In this document: positions 52,168-60,668 of the stretch, piece after piece
Layout of the letters: each line of letters begins with the position of its first letter
How positions within the stretch are numbered: position 1 is the stretch's first letter
DNA from: Candidatus Homeothermus arabinoxylanisolvens
Lineage (GTDB): Bacteria; Bacteroidota; Bacteroidia; Bacteroidales; Muribaculaceae
Length of the DNA stretch: 64,000 nt
NCBI GenBank assembly: GCA_001689405.1
Contig: LUJO01000005.1
Coordinates: forward strand, 58,978-122,977
Direction of reading: 5' to 3'
Program-made: the position numbers and the translations under genes
Notes under the pieces: generated by a model
The model's database searches: none
Told to the model about the DNA's origin: nothing
What the model saw: only the letters and a program-made list of their open reading frames with translations

Positions 52168-53514
52168 TTATATGCCTTCGGCCCGTGCTATGGATGAGGT
52201 CTTCTTCGGATTCCAAGAATCGCGGTAGGATGAGAAGAAGAACAGCTCCGCGGTGTGGGCCATAAGACGGGCCACACGCAGGAAGTAGCCGTGGTAAAAC
52301 GTGAGTACAAACACATAGGGAAACAGTTTGAATTCATCTCTCGGACGCTCCGTCAGAAGCATGATGATGCTGAAGGCTATCAATGCGAAAGCTATGCGTA
52401 TCAGATAGCCGATGACTATGATTTCCCACAGACGGTCGACGTTCATGAAGAACAGCATGATTATGTAGAAAAACCATATGTAGTTGAACGCGAAGTCATA
52501 TACTATGTTCTCCATGTTGGAAAACATGTTGAGAAACGAGAAGTTGCGGTCGCTCCAGAGTATGTCCTTATGCTTGCGTATGCGGAAGCGTACGAGCGAC
52601 TTGGACCAGCGCATACGCTGCTTGAAGAGCTTGGCCCATGAGGTGGGCACATCGGTCATGCACACGGCGTCGTTGGCAAACCACACCTTGTAGCCGGCCT
52701 TGCGCAGCTTCTGGGTTATGTCGCCGTCAAGTCCCGGGCCGATGTCCCAGCAGCCTACCTGACGTATGGCCTCGGCCTCGAACGCGCCGAACGCACCCGA
52801 TATGATGTGGTATATACCGAGCATATTGGTGCCCATGCGCCCTACCATGATGGTCTTCAGATACTCGAGGGCCTGAACCGAGGAGCACAGCGTGGCATGC
52901 GCGTTGCGCACTTTGATGCAGCCGCCCACGCCCTTTATCTTGCGGTCGAAGTAGAAGGGTATGAGTATCTTCTCTATGGCGTCGCGGTCGAGCGAGCTGT
53001 CGGCGTCAAGGTGTATTATGTATTTACCCGAGGCATGGAGGGCGGCGAAGTTGGCGGCACTCGCCTTGCCTCCGCCGAGACGCATGCGGAAGAATTTGGA
53101 TATGTAGCCGGCGCGTTTCAGGTCCTCGCATATGAGCGGGGTCATGTCGTCTGACCCGTCGTCGACAATGATTATCTCATAGTTGCGGTAGGTCTGTTCG
53201 CGCAGCGACTTGACGAGGTCATATATGTGCTTGCCCTCGTTTTTGCCCGGCACGATTATTGACACCAGCGGCTTCTCTATGTATAGCATGCGTGTGGCGA
53301 GAGTGGCGCGCTTGCGGCGGCTCTTCCACGTAAATATCTGCTGAAACGCTACGGCTATGTCGAGCATGTAGTAGCGTGGAAATTCGATGACAAACAGAAA
53401 CCAGAAGGTAGTAAGGGCCACTTCCCACGACAGATTGGTGGAAAAACATACCATGATGCCGTTGAGCAGCTGGAATATGTCGGAGAAGAGTCCTTTTAAG
53501 AAAGTTTCTATCAT
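52168..53514 (-). CDS. processive family 2 glycosyltransferase (membrane polysaccharide synthase)
   Basis: This 448-residue inner-membrane synthase is like cellulose, hyaluronan or alginate (Alg8) synthases. Two N-terminal hydrophobic segments (15-60) precede the GT2 domain. That domain has KPLVSIIVPGKNEG, D118-D119 in VDDGSDD, the metal-binding D170-A-D172, D263-G-D265 and the acceptor motif QRMRW (299-303). Three or four C-terminal helices (about 330-430) would form the export tunnel. There is no PilZ domain. It lies 21 bases after the TackOD1-type gene. The sugar is probably the uronic acid from the next gene, by inference. Confidence 0.9.
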   Translation of the reverse strand: MIETFLKGLFSDIFQLLNGIMVCFSTNLSWEVALTTFWFLFVIEFPRYYMLDIAVAFQQIFTWKSRRKRATLATRMLYIEKPLVSIIVPGKNEGKHIYDLVKSLREQTYRNYEIIIVDDGSDDMTPLICEDLKRAGYISKFFRMRLGGGKASAANFAALHASGKYIIHLDADSSLDRDAIEKILIPFYFDRKIKGVGGCIKVRNAHATLCSSVQALEYLKTIMVGRMGTNMLGIYHIISGAFGAFEAEAIRQVGCWDIGPGLDGDITQKLRKAGYKVWFANDAVCMTDVPTSWAKLFKQRMRWSKSLVRFRIRKHKDILWSDRNFSFLNMFSNMENIVYDFAFNYIWFFYIIMLFFMNVDRLWEIIVIGYLIRIAFALIAFSIIMLLTERPRDEFKLFPYVFVLTFYHGYFLRVARLMAHTAELFFFSSYRDSWNPKKTSSIARAEGI

Positions 53515-53535
53515 ATATTATATATATGTATCCGG

Positions 53536-54969
53536 TTAATGTTTTCTCTGTTCCTCAAGTCGTCTTACAAACTGTTCGGGATCGGTGTTGGGGTAATACT
53601 GATATGTCTCAAGCAGCTCGAACTGAAATCCGCGGTGCTGGTCGCGGTAGTCGTTGAGCTGGGCCTTCAGCTCATACTCCATGCGCCCTTGCGTGCGGGC
53701 TACATCGCCCTCCCTTACTCGGCTCATGAAGTAATAGTTGTTGCCCCACAGCGCACTCTTATAGTTGAAGAAGCGGCTCATGGCGTTGACCACCGGCGGG
53801 CGGGCGTCGAGAGCGGCCATGGCGTCGGCTTCGGGGTCGAACACGTAGAAGCGTACCACGACAAGCACCTCGCCCTGACTCTTGTCAGACTCGGAGAAGA
53901 GCCTTACGTAGTCCATGAAATTGCGGGTCGACGTGTAGCCGTAGAATCCGGCCTGACTGAGGGTATGGATCACGTCGTAGTTGGCGAAAGCGTGTATGCC
54001 GTCGGGGGTGAACTCGTACTCTATGACGTCGCGGGGCACGAGGTCGTCGGTCGACAGGGTGCGTTTGCACGACGAGCACAGCACCCTCATGTCGGGGTAC
54101 ATGAATGACTCCTCGCACTGGTTGCAGGTATAGATGGCCGACGGCTTGTCATAGTCCACGCCTATGTGACGCAGCATGAGGTTGCACTTGGGGCAGCGGA
54201 GCTCGCCGTCCCACATGTAGGTCGACTCCGGCGACACGTTGGCGCAGCGGAAGTGGTGTATGACCGACTGTAACCGTATGTCGGAGCTCTTGCACTTGGG
54301 GCAGCTCTCGAAGAAGAACAGGTGCGAGCTGCCGCAGTGCGGACACTCGTGTATCTTGTCGAGGAAGCGGCCGTGGCGTATGTAGCCGAGACGCAGCATC
54401 TCATTGTGGAAAAACTCTCGTTCAAGGGCCGCTATGCGGTCTTGCCCGGTATGCCACATGGAGTAGTTGTACAGGGCCATGTAGCCGGAACTCATGCCTC
54501 GTATCGGCTCGGAGCTGAACGTGAAGCGGTTGCGCGATATGGCGTAGCGGACAAGGCGGAACATCTCTTCGGCGTGGGTTATCACCGGTTCGGTGCCGAG
54601 CAGGAAGTTTAGGCGGCGCATCGAGGCATAAATCTCGTCTATGCTCTGGGCCATGTTGCGGTCGGTGGGCGAAGGCGCGTATCCGTCGATGATTATGTCG
54701 GCTTCGCCGAGCCAGCCCATGAGGCGGCTGCTTGCAAAGAAAGGCTTGAAGCGGCACTTCTCTGACAGCAGCGGCGAGGCCAGCCTTATGGCGAGCATAT
54801 TGTAGTCATGAAGCGAGTTTATGACGTTTATGAAGATGGCGTCGAAGTCTTCAAACGCTATCTCGGGGGTGTGGTCGATGTCGACCACGTCGTTTATCAC
54901 CAGTATCTTGCGTCGGTTGATATTGGTGACTATGGTGTAGCTGTTCTTATCGGGTGTGTTGCTAATCAT
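53536..54969 (-). CDS. cysteine-rich TackOD1-type protein in the polysaccharide operon
   Basis: The ATG at 54969 overlaps the HlyD-like gene stop by 8 bases and is preferred over a start 40 codons upstream that lies inside that gene. The 477-residue protein has no signal or transmembrane segment. The N-terminal 195 residues form an alpha/beta part with GEADIIIDGYAPSPTD. The middle carries eleven cysteines, mostly as CxxC ribbons: C209/C212, C223/C226, C242, C259/C262, C282/C285 and C298/C301. RHIGVDYDKPSAIYTC lies between two of them. I recall this as the TackOD1 (thaumarchaeal output domain) pattern. Its function is unproven. Its place suggests cytosolic control of the synthase. Confidence 0.72.
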   Translation of the reverse strand: MISNTPDKNSYTIVTNINRRKILVINDVVDIDHTPEIAFEDFDAIFINVINSLHDYNMLAIRLASPLLSEKCRFKPFFASSRLMGWLGEADIIIDGYAPSPTDRNMAQSIDEIYASMRRLNFLLGTEPVITHAEEMFRLVRYAISRNRFTFSSEPIRGMSSGYMALYNYSMWHTGQDRIAALEREFFHNEMLRLGYIRHGRFLDKIHECPHCGSSHLFFFESCPKCKSSDIRLQSVIHHFRCANVSPESTYMWDGELRCPKCNLMLRHIGVDYDKPSAIYTCNQCEESFMYPDMRVLCSSCKRTLSTDDLVPRDVIEYEFTPDGIHAFANYDVIHTLSQAGFYGYTSTRNFMDYVRLFSESDKSQGEVLVVVRFYVFDPEADAMAALDARPPVVNAMSRFFNYKSALWGNNYYFMSRVREGDVARTQGRMEYELKAQLNDYRDQHRGFQFELLETYQYYPNTDPEQFVRRLEEQRKH

Positions 54970-56527
54970 TGCTTTCAGGTTTACGTGTGTCGAGTATCCA
55001 TGCGTCACGGAATTCGTGTGACGACTTGGTAAGCCTGTTGAGGTTCTTGCGGGCTTCGTCCATGTCGGCGTATGCGCCGGCGTAGACATACCAGCGTCCG
55101 CTGCGCATCATCTTGCCGCTGCCCGACAGATGGAATTTGCGCAGTTCTTCTACGCGCTTGTCGGCATTGGCTTCGCTGCGGAACACATTGGTCATTATAC
55201 GGTATACCTTCAGGCTGTCGGGTATCCGGGTCTTTGCTTCGGCTTCAGCCTTTTCACGCTCTTTGGCGGCCTCGATGGAGTCGCGCAGCGCTTTGGCCTT
55301 GGCGCGTTTTATGGAGTCTTGGCGGGCCTCTTCAAGGCGCCGTTCGGTGACGTTGTAGTGGCGGCGCCGTTTGATAAATGACTCAAGCGACTCGTGGTGC
55401 ACGCCTTCGCCGGTGGTCACCCACAGATAGTTGTTGGGCGAGTCGCTCTGCCACGTCTCGAGATTGCGTACTCTGACAGTGACAGGCAGTCCTGAGGCAA
55501 CGCTCCAGAATGGTATGGTCTGGTCGTAGTCCAGTTCGAGATTGGCTATGAGGGCCGTGTTCTTTTTGGTGAAGTAGCTGCGCAGGTGCTCGGGTATGAC
55601 CTCGGTGCGTGCGCCGAGCAGCGACACATGGGCCTCAAACGATATGTTCTCGTTTACTATGACCTCTACGTTGGAGTTGTAGGTTATGCGGTTTATCTGG
55701 TCGACAGGTATGTAGGCCACCACGTGTACGTTGTTGTCGAGCAGGTTGAGGTGCTGGAGGGTCATCAGAAGCTCTTTCTCGAAGAAGATCATGCGGTCGG
55801 GCGCCACTATGTTCACTATTATGGCCGAGTCGGTGGCGAGCCGGAAGTTGCGGGTGTCCTTGAGCGCGTCGGACTTGATGTTGTCATATATCTGCGAGCC
55901 GGCCTCGCGGGTGCCCGAGGAGTGTATGCCGCGCCTTACCGGGTCGGTGGCGTGGCGCATGCCTCCGAGCATGGCGAGCTCGTTCTGCATGGCCTTTAGC
56001 TGGGCCAAGGCTTCGCTTAACATGCGCTCAAGGTCCATCTTGTGGGAGTTGTCGCTAAGTCCGAACTGTATGTTGTGGTCTTCGAGCGATATCTGTTTGC
56101 GCAGCTCGGCTATCCTGACTTTGAGCACTTGGATCTGCTGGAGTATGTTGTTGTACCGCAGAGTGAGGTCGCGGTTGCGCGCCACGATGGCCGGTTCGGT
56201 ATTGTAGTTGGCGTTCTCGACCATCATGTCCATCATGTAGTAGGAGTACAGGGTGTCGCCCGGAAGCACCACGTCGCCCGTCTCGACATAAAGGCTGTCG
56301 AGAAATATGTCAAACGGTGTCCTTATCTGGTTGGCATCGACATGTATGTATCCGTCGAAGTCGGTGTAATACACTTGTCGGCCTATGTAGAGGGCTATCA
56401 CCGCTATTATGACACCGAGTACGGTGCCGGCCACTATCTGCTGGCGGTTGATCTTTCGCTTTCGCTGTCGGAGTATCTCCTCTATATTTTCTTTCTCTTC
56501 GTGAGAGCGGTATGTAAAGTTTTTCAT
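54962..56527 (-). CDS. HlyD-family periplasmic adaptor with a C-terminal SPOR-like domain
   Basis: This 521-residue protein has one N-terminal transmembrane helix (IVAGTVLGVIIAVIALYIGRQ, near 32-52). A barrel-sandwich half-motif follows (IRTPFDIFLDSLYVETGDVVLPGDTLYSYY). A coiled-coil hairpin covers about 115-190, then a long beta region (to about 385). Residues 395-435 are a charged alanine-, lysine- and glutamate-rich stretch. The last 80 residues (LKVYRIMTNVFRSEANADKRVEEL to MRSGRWYVYAGAYADMDEARKNLNRL) look like a SPOR domain, which binds denuded peptidoglycan. It overlaps the TolC-like stop by 4 bases and would bridge synthase and outer-membrane channel, much like Alg44. Confidence 0.82.
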   Translation of the reverse strand: MKNFTYRSHEEKENIEEILRQRKRKINRQQIVAGTVLGVIIAVIALYIGRQVYYTDFDGYIHVDANQIRTPFDIFLDSLYVETGDVVLPGDTLYSYYMMDMMVENANYNTEPAIVARNRDLTLRYNNILQQIQVLKVRIAELRKQISLEDHNIQFGLSDNSHKMDLERMLSEALAQLKAMQNELAMLGGMRHATDPVRRGIHSSGTREAGSQIYDNIKSDALKDTRNFRLATDSAIIVNIVAPDRMIFFEKELLMTLQHLNLLDNNVHVVAYIPVDQINRITYNSNVEVIVNENISFEAHVSLLGARTEVIPEHLRSYFTKKNTALIANLELDYDQTIPFWSVASGLPVTVRVRNLETWQSDSPNNYLWVTTGEGVHHESLESFIKRRRHYNVTERRLEEARQDSIKRAKAKALRDSIEAAKEREKAEAEAKTRIPDSLKVYRIMTNVFRSEANADKRVEELRKFHLSGSGKMMRSGRWYVYAGAYADMDEARKNLNRLTKSSHEFRDAWILDTRKPESND

Positions 56528-57897
56528 AGCGGTTGCGGTGTGTTGTCGATTAATGTTGAGTCAATGGGTATCTCGCGGCAGAAACGCAGTATCGACACAT
56601 CGGTCAGAAATTTCTGCAGGTCGGCTATGCAGCAGTCCTTGCTGTATTGAAATTCAATGAATTTCTCACAGCACATGAGGTAGCTGTTGTACTCTTTCAT
56701 GCGGGCCAGACGGTTGTACTCTCCCACACGGTTGGAGTAGGCTTCGCCGCGCATCGACAGGTACTTTTTCAACTCGGCCATGCGGCGGTATTCACCTACG
56801 GAGGCGCGGTTGTAGCGCTCGATGTCGAGCAGTATGGCGTTGGCCGCCTCAAGAATGCGGTCGGCGATATGGCTCTCTTCAGTGGCGAGCACCTCCTGCT
56901 GCGCTTTGAGTGCCTGTTTCTTTTTCCAGAATTCAAACGACAGCGGTATGGTAAACACCACTCCCGCGTCGACGTTTGACGAGTTGGCCAGCTCGGGACG
57001 CGTATAGTAAGAGTATCTTACAAACGGCGCAGCGTTGAACTCGGTCCAGTAGCTCGTGTTCTTTTCGCGCTGTCGCAGAAGCTTCATGCGCAGTTGCAGG
57101 GTGGACAGGTCGGCCTGTGTCTGTCTTACATATTTAAGAAATTCGGCGGTGTCCACCTCCACTATGTAGCCTGACGGACGCGACAGGTCAAGCGCCGGAA
57201 GGTGCATGCCGGGTATGGATGCGAGCCGGCGTTCGGCCTCGGCTTTTTCGTTCAGTATGTTCAGCAGGTCGTCGCTGCTTATGTTGCCGTTTTCGAGCAG
57301 ATAGGTGTAGGCCCCGCTCAGCATGTTGAGGTTCTTTATGCGGTGCAGCAGCACTCCGCTGAGCAGGCTGTCGCTGTACTGGCGGAACGCCTCTTTCTGT
57401 CGCTCTACGAGCATGCCGAGGTCCTCCTTGTCATAGACCATGCGGTCGATGCGGCCCTGTATCCTGCGCTCCTCGATGCGCCCCTTGCGCTTGAATATAG
57501 CGCTCTGGAAGGGGTACCACCGTACTTCGGCCTGTATCTTCGCATTGTAGCGCGATACAGCATCCTCTTCGGGGTCAATGCCCAAGTCCCCGTCAAGCCT
57601 GTAGTAGGTCTGTCCCGTCAGGCGCAGTCCGGTCTGACTCTTTATTTCGCCTATTTCGGCGTCGACACGCCGGTCTATGGCGCGGTTGAGAGCCTCGCGG
57701 TTGTTGCCCGTGGCATATTGCGAGGCGTCGCCTACGGTCAGGGCTGCCGAGCGGCTTTCGTCGGCATTATTGAATATGAGGGAGTCGAGCAGTACGAACC
57801 GTCGGTCGAATTGCTCCAATATGTCGAAGCCCTTTTTGTTCTGGGCCATTGCGACGCATGTCGTTATTGCGATGATGACAAATGCTTGTATCCTCAT
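56524..57897 (-). CDS. TolC-like outer-membrane channel
   Basis: This 457-residue outer-membrane efflux-family protein is the first gene of the export operon. The signal peptide MRIQAFVIIAITTCVAMA precedes a long alpha-helical barrel region. Helices such as LVERQKEAFRQYSDSLLSGVLLHRIKNLNML and AILDIERYNRASVGEYRRMAELKKYLSMR-like stretches alternate with strands (PFVRYSYYTRPELANSSNVDAGVVFTIPLSFEFW). The order signal peptide, helices, strand pair, helices matches one half-repeat plus a second, as in TolC. It starts 4 bases of overlap ahead of the HlyD-like gene, so the four proteins appear to form one machine. Confidence 0.82.
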   Translation of the reverse strand: MRIQAFVIIAITTCVAMAQNKKGFDILEQFDRRFVLLDSLIFNNADESRSAALTVGDASQYATGNNREALNRAIDRRVDAEIGEIKSQTGLRLTGQTYYRLDGDLGIDPEEDAVSRYNAKIQAEVRWYPFQSAIFKRKGRIEERRIQGRIDRMVYDKEDLGMLVERQKEAFRQYSDSLLSGVLLHRIKNLNMLSGAYTYLLENGNISSDDLLNILNEKAEAERRLASIPGMHLPALDLSRPSGYIVEVDTAEFLKYVRQTQADLSTLQLRMKLLRQREKNTSYWTEFNAAPFVRYSYYTRPELANSSNVDAGVVFTIPLSFEFWKKKQALKAQQEVLATEESHIADRILEAANAILLDIERYNRASVGEYRRMAELKKYLSMRGEAYSNRVGEYNRLARMKEYNSYLMCCEKFIEFQYSKDCCIADLQKFLTDVSILRFCREIPIDSTLIDNTPQPL

Positions 57898-57976
57898 TGC
57901 CTGTGTAAATAGATTGGTATATGTCAGGTACCGGGCCGAAGCGCGGACGTCAACTTATGTTCTTTTATTTAATGTG

Positions 57977-57984
57977 CAAAAATA
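57977..57984 (-). promoter_or_regulatory. -7 box of the polysaccharide export operon
   Basis: The minus strand reads TATTTTTG followed by CA, about 80 bases before the TolC-like ATG. No well-spaced TTG is visible. The 278-base divergent region to the PBP1A gene shows no other gene. Confidence 0.4.
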
Positions 57985-58143
57985 ATAAAAATATTCAATG
58001 CCTCATTAATAAATAGCCATAAATTATGCTGTCGGGTATTATATTGTGTTATTATATAACGTAAAACGGGCTTTTGATAGTGTGTATACTCCCTTTTTAG
58101 CTAAATTTATGATGATAATATCGGTCCTGTAATTAGAAAATAG

Positions 58144-58151
58144 TAAATTTG
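58144..58151 (+). promoter_or_regulatory. -7 box of the PBP1A gene
   Basis: TAAATTTG followed by CA fits the consensus and lies 25 bases before the start codon. No TTG is found 19-21 bases upstream. Confidence 0.5.
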
Positions 58152-58175
58152 CACATTAATTCAGTCTATTATTGC

Positions 58176-60563
58176 ATGAACGATACTGCACAGAATTCCC
58201 CGAAGAAGTCGCCGAAAAATATAAAGGCAATTATCATAACCATGTGGGCCTTGTTTACGCTTTGCGTGGTGGCCGTGCTGTTTTTCTTCTTTCTCGTATA
58301 TAACGGTGTCATAGGTTATATGCCTCCTGTAGAGGAACTTAAAAATCCGAAGGACAGATTTGCCTCGGTGGTCTATTCGGCCGATGGAGTTGAACTCGGA
58401 CGCTTCTTCGCCAATACAGGCAACAGAGTATATGTGGAGTTTGACGACATATCGCAGCATGTCATCGATGCTCTTATAGCCACGGAGGACTCACGCTTTG
58501 AGGAGCATTCGGGCATCGACCTGAAGGCTCTCGGCCGCGTGGCTTTCAAGACACTGCTGCTCGGTCAGAAAAATGCCGGCGGTGGCTCCACCATAACGCA
58601 GCAGCTTGCCAAGCAGCTGTATTCGCCTACATCCGAGGGGCTGTTTGAGCGTGCCTTGCAGAAGCCTATAGAGTGGATGATAGCCGTGAAGCTTGAACGC
58701 TATTACTCCAAGGACGAGATAATAAAGATGTATCTCAACCAGTTTGACTTCCTGTACAATGCCGTGGGCATAAAGTCGGCGGCCTATGTGTATTTCGGTA
58801 AAGAACCCGACGAACTTACCGTGGAGGAGGCCGCTATGCTTGTGGGTATGGTAAAGAACCCGTCGTATTACAATCCGGTAAGAAAGCCCGAACGCACGCG
58901 CGAGCGACGCAACGTGGTGCTTGAGCAGATGTATAAAATCGACATGCTTACACGAGCCGAGCTTGACTCGTTGAAGGAGCTGCCGCTGAAACTCGACTTC
59001 CACAAAGTGGACCACAAAGAGGGACTCGCCCCGTATTTCCGTGAGGAATTGCGCCGTATACTCAGGGCCAAGAAGCCCGTGCGGTCAGACTATCGCGGAT
59101 GGGAGAAGCAGAAGTTTGTCGACGACTCGATAGCTTGGGCCACCAATCCGCTCTTCGGGTGGATTGAGAAGAACCCCAAACCCGACGGATCTAAATATGA
59201 CATCTACACCGACGGACTTAAGATATACACGACGATAGACTCACGCATGCAGCGTTATGCCGAAAAGGCCGTGACCGAGCATCTGGGCAAGACGCTTCAG
59301 CCGAGCTTTTTCCGCGAAAAGCGCGGTGTCAAGGGTGCGCCTTATACGACCAATCGCGAGGAGCTGTCATCGTCGCAGCTCGACGGACTTATCAAGAAGG
59401 CCGTGAAGCAGACCGACCGCTATATTATGATGAAGAAAGCCGGTCATTCCGAAGAGGAGATAATGGCTTCGTTCAAGACGCCGGTGGATATGAAGGTGTT
59501 CTCGTATGACGGGCCGGTCGACACGGTGATGACACCTCTTGACTCGATATTGTACAACAAGCACTTCCTGCGCTCCGGATTTATGTCGATGGATCCTGTC
59601 ACGGGTCATGTCAAGGCTTATGTGGGCGGCCCTAATTTTACATTCTTCCAGTACGACATGGTGTCTACCGGACGCCGTCAGATAGGATCGACCATAAAGC
59701 CCTTCCTGTACACATATGCTATGGAGGAGGGTTACACGCCGTGCGACGAGTTTCTTAACGAGCAGCCTACCATATATGACGAGGCGGGACGTCCGTGGTC
59801 GCCGCGCAACGCCGGCAGCGCGCGTGTAGGTGAGATGGTCGATATAAGATGGGCGCTTACCAACTCCAACAACTGGATATCGGCGCGGCTTATGAGCCAG
59901 CTGTCGCCCGCCACACTTGTGCGTAACATGCATAATTTCGGCATAACCAACCATCTTGACCCTGTGATAGCGCTTTGTCTCGGACCGTGCGACGTGTCGG
60001 TCAAGGAGATGGTGACCGCTTATTCGGCCTTCGCCAACAACGGCATGCGTGTCGACCCTATGTTTGTCACCGCAATAGCCGACGGCAACGGCAATGTCAT
60101 CTCCGAGTTCGCTCCCAATCACACCGAAGTCATCAGTACCGAGGCTTACTATAAGATATTGTCCATACTGCTGAATGTGGTCGACGGCGGTACCGGTAAC
60201 CGGCTCCGCCGGCCTCCGTATGCGCTTACGGCGCAGATGGGCGGCAAGACCGGTACGACCAACTCGAATTCCGACGGTTGGTTCATGGGCTTTACACCCC
60301 AGCTCGTGTCGGGCGTCTGGGTCGGCGGCGAGGAGCGTTACATCCACTTCAACGGCATGGCCATGGGTCAGGGCGCGTCGATGGCTCTGCCTATCTACGG
60401 CCTGTATATGAAGCAGGTATATGCTGATCCGACGTTGCCGTACCGTCAGGACGTTACATTCAAGTTCCCCGCCGATATCGACCTCTGTCATAAAGAATAC
60501 TACGGCGAATACTACGATGAAGCCGATCCTGCCGAGGAGAGCATAGATGGCGTTTTTGACTAA
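58176..60563 (+). CDS. mrcA: penicillin-binding protein 1A (bifunctional transglycosylase/transpeptidase)
   Basis: The ATG at 58176 (MNDTAQNSPKKSPKNIK) is chosen because a -7 box overlaps the in-frame ATG at 58149. The 795-residue class A protein polymerises and crosslinks peptidoglycan. Visible in order are a cytosolic tail, a transmembrane helix (IIITMWALFTLCVVAVLFFFFLV, about 18-40), and a GT51 domain with catalytic E104 in ATEDSRFEEHSGID plus GGSTITQQLAKQL. The transpeptidase domain has S505 in GSTIKPF, an SNN motif and K691 in KTGTT. It diverges from the polysaccharide export operon. Confidence 0.95.
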   Translation: MNDTAQNSPKKSPKNIKAIIITMWALFTLCVVAVLFFFFLVYNGVIGYMPPVEELKNPKDRFASVVYSADGVELGRFFANTGNRVYVEFDDISQHVIDALIATEDSRFEEHSGIDLKALGRVAFKTLLLGQKNAGGGSTITQQLAKQLYSPTSEGLFERALQKPIEWMIAVKLERYYSKDEIIKMYLNQFDFLYNAVGIKSAAYVYFGKEPDELTVEEAAMLVGMVKNPSYYNPVRKPERTRERRNVVLEQMYKIDMLTRAELDSLKELPLKLDFHKVDHKEGLAPYFREELRRILRAKKPVRSDYRGWEKQKFVDDSIAWATNPLFGWIEKNPKPDGSKYDIYTDGLKIYTTIDSRMQRYAEKAVTEHLGKTLQPSFFREKRGVKGAPYTTNREELSSSQLDGLIKKAVKQTDRYIMMKKAGHSEEEIMASFKTPVDMKVFSYDGPVDTVMTPLDSILYNKHFLRSGFMSMDPVTGHVKAYVGGPNFTFFQYDMVSTGRRQIGSTIKPFLYTYAMEEGYTPCDEFLNEQPTIYDEAGRPWSPRNAGSARVGEMVDIRWALTNSNNWISARLMSQLSPATLVRNMHNFGITNHLDPVIALCLGPCDVSVKEMVTAYSAFANNGMRVDPMFVTAIADGNGNVISEFAPNHTEVISTEAYYKILSILLNVVDGGTGNRLRRPPYALTAQMGGKTGTTNSNSDGWFMGFTPQLVSGVWVGGEERYIHFNGMAMGQGASMALPIYGLYMKQVYADPTLPYRQDVTFKFPADIDLCHKEYYGEYYDEADPAEESIDGVFD

Positions 60564-60583
60564 CTGCTGTGCATACATGAAAA

Positions 60584-60609
60584 TAATTACGGATTTATTT
60601 CCGTAATTA
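60584..60609. promoter_or_regulatory. inverted repeat upstream of the carboxyltransferase gene
   Basis: Perfect 9-bp arms TAATTACGG and its complement flank 8 bases. The right arm ends 13 bases before a -7 box and so covers the expected -33 region, which suits an operator. It could also be a terminator for the PBP1A gene, but no T-run follows. Confidence 0.45.
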
Positions 60610-60621
60610 AGGTTAAAGGGC

Positions 60622-60629
60622 TATCTTTG
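60622..60629 (+). promoter_or_regulatory. -7 box of the biotin carboxyltransferase gene
   Basis: TATCTTTG fits the consensus. The leader to the ATG is about 33 bases. Confidence 0.55.
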
Positions 60630-60668
60630 CCGCAAGAAGTATAATAACCCTATAACCAGATTAAAGGT

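Noticed and set aside
53536..57897. Type I protein secretion or drug efflux reading of the HlyD/TolC pair
   Set aside because: No ABC or RND transporter is encoded nearby, and the only inner-membrane partner is a processive glycosyltransferase, so polysaccharide export fits better.
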